This document shows positions 1-11,575 of a stretch of 64,000 nucleotides of DNA, one piece after another; positions within the stretch are counted from its first letter, which is position 1, and each line of letters opens with the position of its first letter. The notes below the pieces were generated by a model. That model did not search any database, had not been told where the DNA came from, and saw nothing but the letters and a program-made list of their open reading frames with translations. This stretch comes from Polytrichum commune (taxonomy: Eukaryota > Streptophyta > Polytrichopsida > Polytrichales > Polytrichaceae): assembly GCA_950295325.1 (NCBI GenBank), contig OX485803.1, positions 64,495,554-64,559,553 of the forward strand. Direction: 5' to 3'. Position numbers and translations under genes: made by a program.

Positions 1-347
1 TGGATACTTTGTGAAAGTAAAATGCATTAACTAAAATACTATAAATAAAACATACTAAAATAAAACATTAATTTTAGTTCCATTTTAGAATGACAAAGAC
101 CTTTTCAATGGTAAGTCACAAAAATTATAACCTCGGTGCTATTGAGGGTTTTGCAACATTTTTGACTTCGAAGTTAATTACATGCTTTATTGACAGTTTC
201 ACTTCAAAAATGAAATCCCAATCAATTGTTCATTTACTCAATGAAAGTGACAATATATATTGGATTTTGGACCTTGAAGATGAAGTGCACTCAATATGGG
301 TTATATGGACAAGCGGCCTTCAAGAATGCAAGGGCAATTTTTTTTCC
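1..347 (+). repeat. Diverged copy of the 57-58 kb inverted-repeat arm
   Basis: This stretch aligns through most of its length with the right arm of the inverted repeat at 57936-58344, in the same orientation. Shared blocks include TTTTAGAATGACAAAGAC, AAAATTATAACCTC, GAAATCCCAAT and AGTGCACTCAATATGGG. Many substitutions and small indels separate it from the arms, which are almost identical to each other, so it is an older copy. The open frame at 90-389 lies inside the repeat and is not taken as a gene. The repeat may continue left of the window. Confidence 0.75.
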
Positions 348-2251
348 AAAGTTAGGTGGAGCAGGCAACAATTTTCGGTCAAGATATGAAAACTTTTGAT
401 TTTTTTGAGGGGGCTGCCCGGAGGTGCTAGATCACGGGCCCTGGCCCCTACCCACCTCCCCTTGAAAGTTCATAAGAGGAGGCTTCTTAACGTCCGCCGA
501 GGCTAATTTCAACTTGATGCTCCGGTTGAAAGAAAGACTCGAAACTTCTAATATATACTACAATTTGGGCAAACCAAGACCCTTGCCTCCATGGAACCAG
601 TGTACAGGTTGTTTCACCCGAGCCTAGCCTATATACTACCATATCAAAATCAAAATAGTGATTGAAACTTATCTCTAATAATGGAGTTACATAGGGGACA
701 CTCCAATACAAAAGGTGCACCATGTCCTTCCAAAGAGGGCTTTCCCAGGGTGGAATGAAACGATAGTTGGGAGGGTTGTCGCCAGGTGGAAACGCCAGCA
801 CAGCACATCGAACACAAAACGACACTGCCAACTAGAACTCCCTCGAGAAAGGAAGAGAGAAAGAAAGTGCTTTCTTCGTCCGCACAGAAGAGAAGCGAGA
901 AAATCTCCGAACTGGGCGTTGAGTCCCGTGCAACAGCCACACAACGCAAGCTTAAATCACTCTATAACTGAGCAATGAGCACAACTTAACTGGTAAACGA
1001 CTCCTGGGCATCACCACCATCTCCCGCCACCATCCCATTCCCTTCGCTGGGATTTCCGCCATTATCATGCTTCATGCTTCATGCTTCATGCCACCCTCAG
1101 CAACGCACCCTGCAATAACATAAAATTGTTTGTTTTTATTTGGTTGGTTGGTTATGTAAGTATGCGTGTGCGCTTGCTTCCATCACTGGCGTGGCAAGTG
1201 CATGATCCAGTTGTTGCTTCGTGTGTCAGTCAGGATAGCCATTGCAGGAGCTGGCCCATGATTCGTCGTGAGGCGCACAAGAAGCTTGGACTCAAGTTTG
1301 GTTGCTCCTATGATCATCACGCTACTTGTACACTCCGCCCTTGCTGCTGGGAACATTGAAGGATGTAAGTAAGGGTAGGGGCGTGGAGGAGGTTTGGAGT
1401 GGGTAGTTGGATTGGATTACGCATCTGGAGCTGAGCTCCTCTGAAGTTGTTCCCGGGGGCTGAATCAATCCGCGTGTATAGGAGTAAGAGAGGAGAAAGC
1501 GCCTTCTTTTTGTTGTTGTTGTCGTCGTCGTCGTTGTTGATTAGACCGGTGCAGTTGCAGCTGCATTGTTAGATTCGTCCGCGGAAGCTGGTGGTGCGGT
1601 GCCCAAGATTCGTCGTCGAGGTCCATTTTTGTTTCTCTTTTCTTTCATTTGACCCGAAGCTGGGAGTGGCTTGAGTGAGTGAGTGGGTCCGCTTGATCGA
1701 TCGGGAGGATTGATTTTGTAGTGGGTTTGTTGGTTCCTCTTCCTTGCTCAGGTTCTCTGGATTGGGTGTACTTTCGGTGTCGAAACGGGACTGAAAGGTA
1801 GAAGGACGTATAGATAGCTCGTTGCTGGAGATGATGAGCTCGAGAGGCCAAGAAAGGGATGAGCGCTAGCTAACGGATGTCGTTACAAAGTTGTCCTCCT
1901 CACCGATGATGGAGATCATCACCGTTGAAATGCATGTTTCGTGTCCAATTCCTCCCAAGCTAGCCTAGATAGATAGATCGCAGATAGATAAATGGATAGA
2001 TTGGTGTGTTGAGGATTGAAGAGTAAAGTGATAGCCTGTTATACAAGACACCATTGCTAGTTCATCTAAGTATTGGGGAAGGGTAGAATTCCGAAGCGAC
2101 AGTATGCGGTCATTGAAAACAGAAAGAAAGCAATAAAATATTCCGGATAGATAGTTTTAGAGTGGTCGGTATTTTTCTCCTGTGCTCAGGTACAAACTGA
2201 TAAGGAGGCTCAAAGATTCTCATTGAGCTCTCCAGTCCAAGGTCCACCGAA
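348..2251. other. Intergenic region upstream of the pectin methylesterase
   Basis: I see no gene here. There is a short GTT/GTC trinucleotide tract at about 1510-1540 and a GATA-like run near 1965-1990. Short open frames between 487 and 1851 overlap one another on both strands and show no family motif. The last several hundred bases probably hold the promoter and 5' leader of the gene starting at 2252, but I could not pick a TATA box with confidence. Confidence 0.4.
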
Positions 2252-5200
2252 ATGGGGACACCAAAACCTCAAACTAAGATCACCGCAGGATCCATAGCTC
2301 TTCTTTTTTCCTTTTTTTCTTTGATTGGGCTTTTAATCTTCCAAGAACCACTGCAAGCTCACGCCTTCACAAATCACCGAGTGACGGAGTCTTGGAATAA
2401 AGATGATGCTCAAGGTTCCAGATGGCGTGGTGATCTTTTTCCGGTATCATTACAACGGAGACTACTCCAAGCTCCTCCACCTGACAATTCCTACACGATT
2501 GGGTTAGCCTGTTCAGCAACACGGTACCCAGCCACTTGTTTGAACACCTTAAACCCTGATTCCCGTGCTCAAAATCTGAGTGCACAGGGGTTAGCCCAGC
2601 TGCTTGTGACCATTTCCAAAGAACGTTCATTCATCGCCATCGCTGATGGGCAGACTCTTGCAACTTCGGTGGTGCCGCCTGCGGCTAACCCCAACTTGAC
2701 TGCAGTCTCGGCTCAATGCACCGAAGAGCTCGATTTGGCTTCATATCATCTCCAAAACTCAGAGTTCGACTTTTCGGGGAATTTGTTGAAGGAGATCCAG
2801 GCATGGTTGAGTGGTGCATTGGCCCAAAGTAACGATTGTTACTATGCCTTAACCCCATTTCGAGACATGGTGAATGTGGATCCCTTTGTTCCTGCGATGT
2901 TGGACCGGATGAATGTGACGGTGGAGATTGTTAGTGATGCTTTGGCGATGGTGGATGCCCTTATTGGATTTGGCCCGGATGTGACGTTGTGGAAACCGCC
3001 TCCGGAGACAAGGGTGGAGCAGATCGACAGGTTGTTGAGCTCGTATTCTGATTTATTCCCGTTGTGGCTGGGGTCTAAGGATCAGATGGATATGAGCCAA
3101 GATTTGCAGGAGTTTACTCCCTCGGTCACCGTGTCGTTAAATTCCATGATGCCAAGTATTCAGGAGGCTGTCAACCAGGCCCCTTCTTGGAGCACCACAA
3201 GGTAGAATTTCATAACGTAACCCATGTGCGTGTTTGTTGGGACGATCGTGTGCAATTTTCAGAATGAGAGATTGAGTTGAGAGCTCTCTTCTTGATCATC
3301 GTAGACATTTCTTTTTCTGGATTGGAAATCAAGAACGGAGGTGGTTTTAGGCATTTCGGAGGATTCATCTGGTATCGACTACATTAACATGAAGTTTAGC
3401 ACTAATATCCATGTGCTCAGTTATTCTTCCGGCACTGTAGATAAAGCTTCTCTCGCATTCTTTTTCGGATGATCGTGCAATTTTCAGAGTGAGAGATTGA
3501 GAACCCTTCTTGATGATCGTTTGCATTGCGAGGATGTGGTATAATCTATATGAACACTTAGAAGGAGCTGTGATTATACAAATTGGCACTGTTTAGAGGA
3601 ATTGATTTCTGCCTCACAAAATCCGGTGGAATGTGGGTCTCATACCCATCGGCACAGAGATCTGTGCAGCTTCTCACATTCTCCGGAGATTGTGCAGATT
3701 TAAGAGATTGATAGCTCTCTGCTTGATCTTTGTAGACATTTTTTTTCCTGGATTGAAGACTAAGAAAATAGGTGGGCGTAGGCAGTTCGAAGATTCATCT
3801 GGTATAAACTACATGAACACTTGCAAGTTTAGCGTTAATATCCATATGCTCAGACATTGTCTCAGCACTCGATATCTAGCTTCGCTTGCACTCCACTTAT
3901 GAGGCAGTTTTCTGTCACATGTGATTGTTAAAGCAAGAGATTGACTGCGCTATTTGATCGTAGAAATTTCCTTTTTAATCATAATATAAGAAAGGATGGC
4001 GTGTGCATTTCAAGAGTTCATAAGCTACAAATTGCACTAATAATGCAGTTTTGCACTGCTTAGAAGAATGGATTTCTGCTTCATAAAACCGGGCAGGATG
4101 TGTTGCTACTGACGTTCCTTACCATCCACATGAAGTCCTTATTCACAATTTGATTGTGAAACCCTTCTTCACATTATCGCCTTTCACGTGAGAGTCCAGT
4201 GGGCTACAATTTGTGATTGTCTGTTTCACTGGGGCCTGCAAATAAAGATAGTTACGTCCGTTGACATGTGACGCAGCAAATAACGTTTTTTTGACATGAA
4301 ATATCAAATGTACCTCAGGTATGTGATCTACATCCAGGCAGGGATTTATAATGAAATTGTGAGAGTACCCAAAGAAAAGACCAACCTCATGTTTCTGGGA
4401 GATGGCATCGGCTTGACTGTCATCACAGGGAATATGGACACTTCGGTGATGGGCATGACCACTTGGCTCTCTGCTACTGTTGGTAAGTCAAACTCCTCGT
4501 AGGAGAAGCCCCTATTTTTCAATAAAGATTTTCTCGCTTCAATATTCTCAAGAATGTAGTGGTTGCTAGGGCTAACATTATGTGCCGTTCTCACATGTGA
4601 ACTACATTTGCATTTCTTGATTATGAACTCTTTCAGATGTGTAGGTCACCACCAGTGTTGGACTGGTATCATATTTGACTGATGCTACTCGGGTATAAGT
4701 ATTGACCTAAATAATAATTTGGGTATACGAGGATTCTTTAATCTTGTGGTAGCCAACAAGTATCAAAATTTGACTGGTATTACAATTTGGATACCGGATG
4801 GGGCTTTTATTTGATACCGTTATTGATATTGTATATTGATACCATGCAATATATGCATACTCCAACATTGATAACAACCCCTGAACTATTTACATGTAAC
4901 AAGGGTTGTGCAAATTTTTTGGGGACTAATGTAATCGTGGGATGTGCTTATGGCAGCTGTCAATGGAGCAGGATTTATTGCACGGGGTATCACATTTGAG
5001 AACTCGGCAGGTCCCGAGCAACATCAAGCAGTTGCACTGCGAGTTTCAGGTGACCAAGCTGCCTTTCAGAGTTGTTCTATTGAGAGTCACCAAGACTCAT
5101 TGTATGCACATACACTTCGGCAGTTTTATAAGGACTGCACGATAACTGGCACTGTGGATTTCATATTTGGGAACTCTGCCAGCATTTTCCAGAATTGCAA

Positions 5201-5907
5201 CATTGTGGTGCGCACACGACCCGGAGTAGTTGGTGGCTATACAAACACCTTGACTGCTCAGGTATGACCAAATTTATTCAAAGACTTTTGGGATGGAATA
5301 AATACCGCATAATTGGACATTTTAACAGAGACATCCTGGGTATTTCTGCACCCTCAGTATTGCTATTGGTGCACATGGTGGGATACAAACCTAGTTCATG
5401 TTTTGAAGTAATAGGCTGAGTGAGTTCTGAATTAACCTGTAAAGTTAATGAGGTGGGCTTTAGATGATTATTGGGAAACTAATGTGGCATTTCGCTGTGA
5501 TGCAGGGTAGAACTGATCCTGGTCAGAATACAGCCCTAATTTTCCAGAACTGCTCCGTATATGGGACTCCGGAGTACGAGGCGTTGTATTTGGCTCAACC
5601 AACACTGTATCGAGTGTACTTGGGCAGGCCATGGAAAACCTATTCCCGCACCATCTTCATCTACACGTCTCTCTCCGATATTGTTCAAATAGACGGATGG
5701 CTACCTTGGAATGGAGATTTCGCACTAAACACACTTCTCGATGCTGAGTACGGAAGTTACGGCCCGGGGGTAATTGACTTGACGCGACGAGTGTGGTGGT
5801 CTACTCAGCTATCCCTCCCGCAAGCTCAAATTTTCTCCACTCAGAGATTTCTGCAAGCCGACACATGGCTCCCTGCAACCCTGGTTCCATACTCTCCCGT
5901 TGTGTAA
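2252..5907 (+). CDS. Pectin methylesterase with N-terminal inhibitor-like pro-domain, 4 exons
   Basis: Predicted pectinesterase (EC 3.1.1.11), which removes methyl esters from cell-wall homogalacturonan. Exons are 2252-3201, 4319-4482, 4957-5261 and 5506-5907. All junctions are GT-AG and in phase, giving 606 aa. Residues about 9-31 are a hydrophobic signal or anchor segment. Residues about 85-245 match the PMEI-type pro-domain (ACSATRYPATC, AWLSGALAQSNDC). The catalytic domain has AGIYNEIV, HQAVALR, QDSLYAH (usually QDTLY), DFIFGNSA and YLGRPWKTYSRT, so the two catalytic Asp residues and the Arg are kept. The C-terminus ends with the family-like WLPATLVPYSP. RRLL occurs before the pro-domain, while the expected RRLL/RKLL site between the two domains reads DQMDMSQD. 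Intron 1 (1.1 kb) carries a duplicated segment. Homology and exon structure are firm; the physiological role is inferred. Confidence 0.95.
3266..4102 (+). repeat. Direct duplication inside intron 1 of the pectin methylesterase
   Basis: About 3266-3640 and 3701-4102 are diverged direct copies. Shared blocks in the same order include GAGATTGA with CTTGATC, GATTCATCTGGTAT, TTTAGC with AATATCCAT and TGCTCAG, and GATTTCTGC with AAAACCGG-like sequence. The copies lie fully within the intron and do not affect the coding sequence. Confidence 0.7.
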
Positions 5908-8423
5908 TGGCTTAAATCTCATACATATTTAGTTGGAATCTCATTAATTTGACCGTCTTCTCCAACAAGTTGCATGGCTGTGTGCGTTATTTCTTTCTGG
6001 ACACACCCATACCACTCTTTGGAGATCACGGCCCTTAGGTCATCATAATTGAAGGGGCATACACGTGCGGTGTTGGGAATTATGACCCTTGCCCCTTCGT
6101 GGAGGTTAATTTCCTCTGTTGTAGTCTAGTAACTATAGTCAAAATTACAGTCACGGTTAATTGTAACGGACACCCAACCGCTTGGCTCCTCTTTAACCAA
6201 TAAAAAGTGTCTGTCTTGACTTCATAGAAGCAGGGGTATTTGTTCTTCTAACATCTCAGAGTAGCATCTGAGGAGGAGAGTTGTGTACAGTTGAAGATAT
6301 GTGACTGAATACATGTCACCTTCTTCATGCCTCCAAGTTGAAGAGTTTGTTGGTGGCAATAATATTATTGGTGTTTTATTTCTCAGCATTCTTCATCCAT
6401 CAGTGAGCACAGTTGAATGTACCATTGTTTTTAATCAGATACCAGTCATGAAGCTTAATCATGAGCTAGAAATTAGACAAATCACACAGAAGCTCTTCTT
6501 CCACTAGTGTGGCAACCGTGTTGGCATCACAAAGCAAAGTATCCAATGAAATGAAATGAAATACATTTTCAAGTCCAGAAAACCAAAAGATCTTACAGGT
6601 CTTATACAAATACATCAAGATGGTCTTAAACAGGCTAATTCCCTAGGCTTCTATGAGGTAAGAGACCAATGAAAACGCCTTACAATGCCTATTCTTCCTC
6701 ATTTTTAAGATTGCCGGGCACTGGAATTTTTTTAATGCAGCACCATTGCCATGTCATTTGTCTTTTTGCCACATCAAAATCAAACCAAACCAAAACCAAA
6801 CCCAGAAAAGTATCGAGTCATTAAGGCCACGTCATTTGCCTTTCCTCTTGTGTGCTAGCTACTTGCCCCTCTCAACCAATTAGTGTTCTCCAATCTGAAA
6901 AACTTCTATTCATGTGATTTGGGCCTGAGTCTAGATCATTGGGTACATCCAAGAAAGATGCATTACCAACTTGCACTGAAGACAAAAATGCATGTGTGTT
7001 GAGAAACACATTCAGAACTTGACAGAAATATCCTCAGAGCATGAGGCCAAGAGCATGTGCCTTGCGCAATTGAAGAAATTGCAAGTCTACCACTAGAGAA
7101 TGTTTTGCAAATTCTTCACTTGTGCATTATGTGTCACTAGCTCTGGGACTTGTATATTATTATTATTATTATTTTTTCCACCGAGCCATAGATTTTCAAA
7201 GATAAGGCAAATTAACAAATTATTGGTATTAATAAACGTGTGCTAATGAAAATGAACATGAAATGCTTTAGTCTTTAAGTTTTTATCACAAACTAGTCAC
7301 TTGGAGGAGCCTTTTTTTAATTTGCTAGACACTTGAGAACCTACTAAAAATGAGTTAAATTGATTAAAAAAAATTAGCTTCAAATTTGGCCGATCAAAAT
7401 TGGGTTTGTCAGTTATAAGTGTCCAGCATTATATACCTTTTACATCTTGATTCCAATTTTCAAACTTGAAATGACAATCTCTATGATTCACCATTGATGC
7501 AGGGTGAGACAACTCCCAATTCGATCCCATGGCCAAACTTGTTTGTGGGGTTGGAATTGCCCACAAAAAGGCACATACATGGATCCCTCATTTGACATTT
7601 TTCATCACTTACATAAAACAATTGAAAACTATGTGTGAAGTTATCGTATAGTACTGTAAGAAATAGACTAAATATGTTATTTAGTGTCACTTACTATTAG
7701 GAGCTACGCACTCCTATATCTTTTTACATTAATGTTTAGTCAGGTTCAGAAATTTCCCTGGAGGGCTGCCCCAGCCCGGATCTGACACCCCCCGTAGTTC
7801 GTAGGGGGTACTTAATGTCCGCCCTATAGGAGGGCTAAGTGAAGATTCTCTTTGTCCTCAAACAATCAAATAGATAATTCAATCTCGTCATTAGCACATG
7901 TCTCTTTGCTTTCTCTTAACTACATCCATCCCATCTAGCACTTGGTGACTCACACATAGGTGTCCAATTAAGAAGAATAACCTCATAAGGCCCACATAAC
8001 CCAGGTACCGGTAATTCAACACCCTTATTTATCCAAGAGCTGAATGTCCTAGAGATGAAGACTTTGAAAGCTTCTGGAAAATTCACATCAGATTTTGATT
8101 TGGACATTGAATCATCAAATACTTGCTTTGGTGTACTTTGATCAAATTCCGTGAACAGAAGTGGAAGGGCTCGTAAATGAAGCACATGAACACCAAAGAG
8201 CTGATGATCCACTCAAAACAAATGATAAAAACAAGTGTTGACATCGCAGTCATTGTCTGATAAAAAAAAAGTTGGATATAAGAGTTCTGAACAGGCTAAC
8301 TTGATTTCATGTTTTCATGGCTACAAAAATTCCCATCGCATTTGAGGAGGGTAGTGTACAAATTGTAAAGAAACTAAAAAGCAAACCTGTGTCTATACTT
8401 CATTTCGATTGCCATTTTCATTC
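5908..8423. other. Intergenic region between two convergent genes
   Basis: This lies between the 3' ends of the pectin methylesterase and the glycosyltransferase. An AATAAA at about 6200 could serve as a poly(A) signal for the pectin methylesterase. A TTATTA run sits near 7160. The 98-codon open frame at 7916-8212 (-) contains a stretch ending KGVELPVPGLCGPYEV that I do not recognise. It may be a retroelement scrap and is not called as a gene. Confidence 0.4.
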
Positions 8424-10916
8424 TCATTCACCAAGTGGTTGAGAGTAGTTTTTGTGACCTAATTTATGCTGCCACGGTTGCACACACATTCCTCCTACCT
8501 CATCATAGAACCAAACTTGCTTGGCTTTCTGTCGAATCACCTTGCTCTCTAACCCATCAATCCAGTTATTGTGCAACACATACACACCATTGCTCACACA
8601 AACCTGGACCACATTCGGATGCCACCAATACCCATCGGCTATACCATTTGGAAAAGTATGCCTATCCAAAAAGATAGTGCGCAGGCCATTTGCTGTCTTA
8701 CATTCAGTCGAATCAACTCGGAGCTGTCCCCGGTTGCCACACAAAACACGGTTGAATATTTGGTCTTCCACATCTGTTGATGTTCTTGTTCTCAACTGCT
8801 TCACAATCTCCTTGAACGTCTCGATCACTCGCGTGACGGCTTGCGCGTAGAAGAACCCCGAGTTCACGGTACCATGTCGGTTTGATGGTCGGTTCATATT
8901 TGGCTCATCGACCTGCACGGGAAACATGTCGGGTCCAAACGATTGCAAGTAGGGCAACGGATTCTTGAACCACACGACATCGAGATCACTCCACAAAACA
9001 TTATAACCTTTCTGCAAAATTTGTAACACAGCCTGCAACTTCATGATCAGAAGCTCCTGCAAACATGTTGACCTGGGGTTACAGTAATCGTTGCTTCTGG
9101 TATTGTTATTGTTTAAGGTTGGCTTCTCTTTTCGAGCTACTTTGAACACGGGCAGGCCTTGAAGGAAGGCGAACTTGTAAATTTCCTTGTCGAACGCGGC
9201 GACGAGGATGTTGTTCACTCCGAGAGACCGCGCACGACACATGAAACTCATCAGAAACTCCTTATACGCAACTGACACCCCAACGAGCACAATATTATTG
9301 TGACCATCGACAACCCGGGCGAGGAGCTGGTCCAAGTCATGTGAGAAATCAGGTCCAGTTCCGATTGCAGGGCTCCGGATGACCTCGAGCCGCATCCTCC
9401 CTTCCTTTTCGAGAAAAGTTTCGGAGTAATGCGTCCCAACAGACGGATCGTCCTCCCAGCTGTCACTCCCGCAACGGCAAGGAACTGCATCAGATCGCGA
9501 GCTGCTGACACACAATTGAATTGTGACAGGGTCTTGGCATGCAATGAGTTTCCACCCTCCGGAGAGAAGTTCCCGCTCCTCGGCCCAGAAGTCACGTTGG
9601 CTTCTGTACAAGTATAAGTTGGCAATAGACTGCCACTCTTCCACCGTGGAGCTCGACTTCAAAATCCTTTCAACAGGAAGAATCGGAATCGCGGGTCGAA
9701 ACGGTGGCGGTCGAAGCACGTGAAACCCGACTAGTGCGTCCGTAGAATCAACCACTGCTCGCATACCCTTTGCAAATCCGCGCGCCATCCATTGGTCATG
9801 GTAGCCCGCGCCGTAAGTGAACGGTGGCATGGGTGAAGGGAATAGAGGGTCGTCTTTGCTGTTCCCAAGATTCCATGCCCACATGTCAACTCCGTCCAAA
9901 ACCTCCAGCCGGCCAGAGGATCCGACATAACTCGCCAATTCGCGGTCAATCATCGAGTCCCCTGTGATCGAGTGCTCCAAAAAGATAATTCCCCCGCCCT
10001 TGTGGACGAACTTGAATGGGAGCTCCCGCATCGCGAGTTGCCGAGAAACCAACACCCAGTCGTCGAAGGTGCCTGCGATTTTTCGAATTCCCGGCATAAA
10101 GTCCTGCAGTAAGATGACGTTGGGTTGGATCAAGACAGTGACATTTGTGTCGGCCACATGCGCTCTGGCGACCATCGAGTTGAACATTGGCAGACCATTC
10201 AGGCTGTAGTCTATGCTGGCTTCCACCGACACCATCCCAGGAAACTCTTCTGCCACTTTATGTAAAGACGAGTGATTACCCAACAGGACAACTCGTGGCC
10301 GTGGGCTCAAATGCAACCATGACAGCAGTGCTTGCCGGTTAAAATCACTCTCACTCTCTGCAATTGCAGATGGTGCACTGAAAATTGTCACCGTAAGATG
10401 TTGTGAATTGTCGACCTCCTGAGGAGCTTTCTCCAAATCATTCTCCGCCCATTCAACTCGTTGGCGCAGCCATCTCACAGACGACGAGAGCCGATCATAC
10501 TCTTCCTCCACCGTTCCAACATACTGCGGGTCCGTGAAGTCGATCACTTTGTCTTCCTCCTCCTTTGAGTATATGCTCAATGTGGCTCTCTTTTGAAGCC
10601 GGGAAATGGTTTTTGGCAATTCTCGAAGAATGAGGCGTGAGCTCGACATCACTTCCCGGCGGTTGGGCAGACTCGGTGTGTGAGGATAGAACCCTGACAA
10701 GCTCACCAGGTTCACTAATAACGTTGCTGCAAGAATTGTTGCTAATGTGATGGCAGGATACACACATTTATTGCATTTCATCCTCCGTCGGGATGGGCGC
10801 CCCCCCGTGCAGATAAGTGCTGCTGCCACCACCACTCCCATGATTTTGATAACTAATAATCTACTCTCTGTTGCATTTGCTCTATTATCTTTCAGCAATG
10901 ATGATGATGAAACCAT
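8424..10916 (-). CDS. GT77-type nucleotide-sugar glycosyltransferase, single exon
   Basis: An uninterrupted 830-aa protein. An N-terminal hydrophobic segment at about residues 49-74 (AITLATILAATLLVNLVSL) after a basic stretch fits a type II Golgi membrane protein. Residues about 170-400 form a glycosyltransferase-like half (RPRVVLLGNHSSL, GLPMFNSMVARAH, TVLIQPNVILLQDFM, DDWVLVSRQL). The C-terminal half from about 530 matches the plant nucleotide-diphospho-sugar transferase (GT77) domain, with GYNVLWSDLDVVWFKNP carrying the metal-binding DxD near residue 643, then NSGFFYA. Relatives include arabinosyl- and xylosyltransferases of cell-wall glycans and arabinogalactan proteins. The two-part layout recalls Arabidopsis RAY1, but I cannot settle the orthologue. 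Sugar donor and acceptor are unknown. The first ATG was chosen; later in-frame Met codons before the membrane segment are possible starts. Confidence 0.9.
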   Translation of the reverse strand: MVSSSSLLKDNRANATESRLLVIKIMGVVVAAALICTGGRPSRRRMKCNKCVYPAITLATILAATLLVNLVSLSGFYPHTPSLPNRREVMSSSRLILRELPKTISRLQKRATLSIYSKEEEDKVIDFTDPQYVGTVEEEYDRLSSSVRWLRQRVEWAENDLEKAPQEVDNSQHLTVTIFSAPSAIAESESDFNRQALLSWLHLSPRPRVVLLGNHSSLHKVAEEFPGMVSVEASIDYSLNGLPMFNSMVARAHVADTNVTVLIQPNVILLQDFMPGIRKIAGTFDDWVLVSRQLAMRELPFKFVHKGGGIIFLEHSITGDSMIDRELASYVGSSGRLEVLDGVDMWAWNLGNSKDDPLFPSPMPPFTYGAGYHDQWMARGFAKGMRAVVDSTDALVGFHVLRPPPFRPAIPILPVERILKSSSTVEEWQSIANLYLYRSQRDFWAEERELLSGGWKLIACQDPVTIQLCVSSSRSDAVPCRCGSDSWEDDPSVGTHYSETFLEKEGRMRLEVIRSPAIGTGPDFSHDLDQLLARVVDGHNNIVLVGVSVAYKEFLMSFMCRARSLGVNNILVAAFDKEIYKFAFLQGLPVFKVARKEKPTLNNNNTRSNDYCNPRSTCLQELLIMKLQAVLQILQKGYNVLWSDLDVVWFKNPLPYLQSFGPDMFPVQVDEPNMNRPSNRHGTVNSGFFYAQAVTRVIETFKEIVKQLRTRTSTDVEDQIFNRVLCGNRGQLRVDSTECKTANGLRTIFLDRHTFPNGIADGYWWHPNVVQVCVSNGVYVLHNNWIDGLESKVIRQKAKQVWFYDEVGGMCVQPWQHKLGHKNYSQPLGE

Positions 10917-11204
10917 CCCTTAAACTTGAGATTTGTGAGTCATGGATACAGTATGACCTCCAGTGATGCGTGCTCCTCTGCCTCGTCATCCACAAACTGC
11001 TTCTCACAATCCTCTCCACCATTACTGCGCCAGATCGAAGCTGCCTTGAAGCAACCAAAAAGATGTCAAATTTCTGCCACCAAACAAGAAGCAGCAAGAC
11101 AGTTAGTTAGCATCACATACCGAGCTTTTGACATTTAGCTTAGTATGTTCAGAAAAAGACAACAAAATTGGAAGAGATTATTAGTGGGAATCATCGGCAG
11201 TTAT

Positions 11205-11575
11205 CCAGAACAGCAGCAGGGAACTCATCAACTCTTTGCCTTTGATTCAATGGTATCACACTAATGTACAATAATATTAATTATAAGAAAACAATTCAAA
11301 AAGACTCGTCAACAAAACTGTTGTGGATAATTAAGAGAGACTCATCAACAGGAATTATGTAGCAGCAGGGAACTCAACAACTTTTAGCATTTGATTCAAC
11401 ATAATCGCAGAATTTACAAAACTAATAAATATAAGTAGAAATTGATTTATAGACTCACCAACAGGAACTATGAAGCAGCAGAGGGAACTCATCACCTCTT
11501 TGCATTTGATTCAACCGAAGCACAGAATGTACAACACTCATAATTATAAGAAAATGATTTAGAGAGACCTAGTGC
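11205..11575 (+). repeat. Three diverged tandem units
   Basis: Three direct units begin near 11205, 11360 and 11474. Each opens with AGCAGCA(G)GGAACTCA, then a TTTGCATTTGATTCAA-like block, a CAGAAT(G/T)TACAA block and an ATTATAAG block, and ends near a GACTCATCAACAGGAA-like block. Spacing varies, so the units are old. Nothing suggests they are coding. Confidence 0.65.

Noticed and set aside
487-978. Cluster of overlapping frames on both strands near 0.5-1 kb
   Set aside because: No frame shows a family motif, several overlap in opposite strands, and no splice model improved them.
398-7845. Similarity between about 398-520 and 7740-7845 (GGGCTGCCC ... TTAA(C/T)GTCCGCC)
   Set aside because: Only short blocks agree and the middle does not align; it may be chance or a very old repeat.
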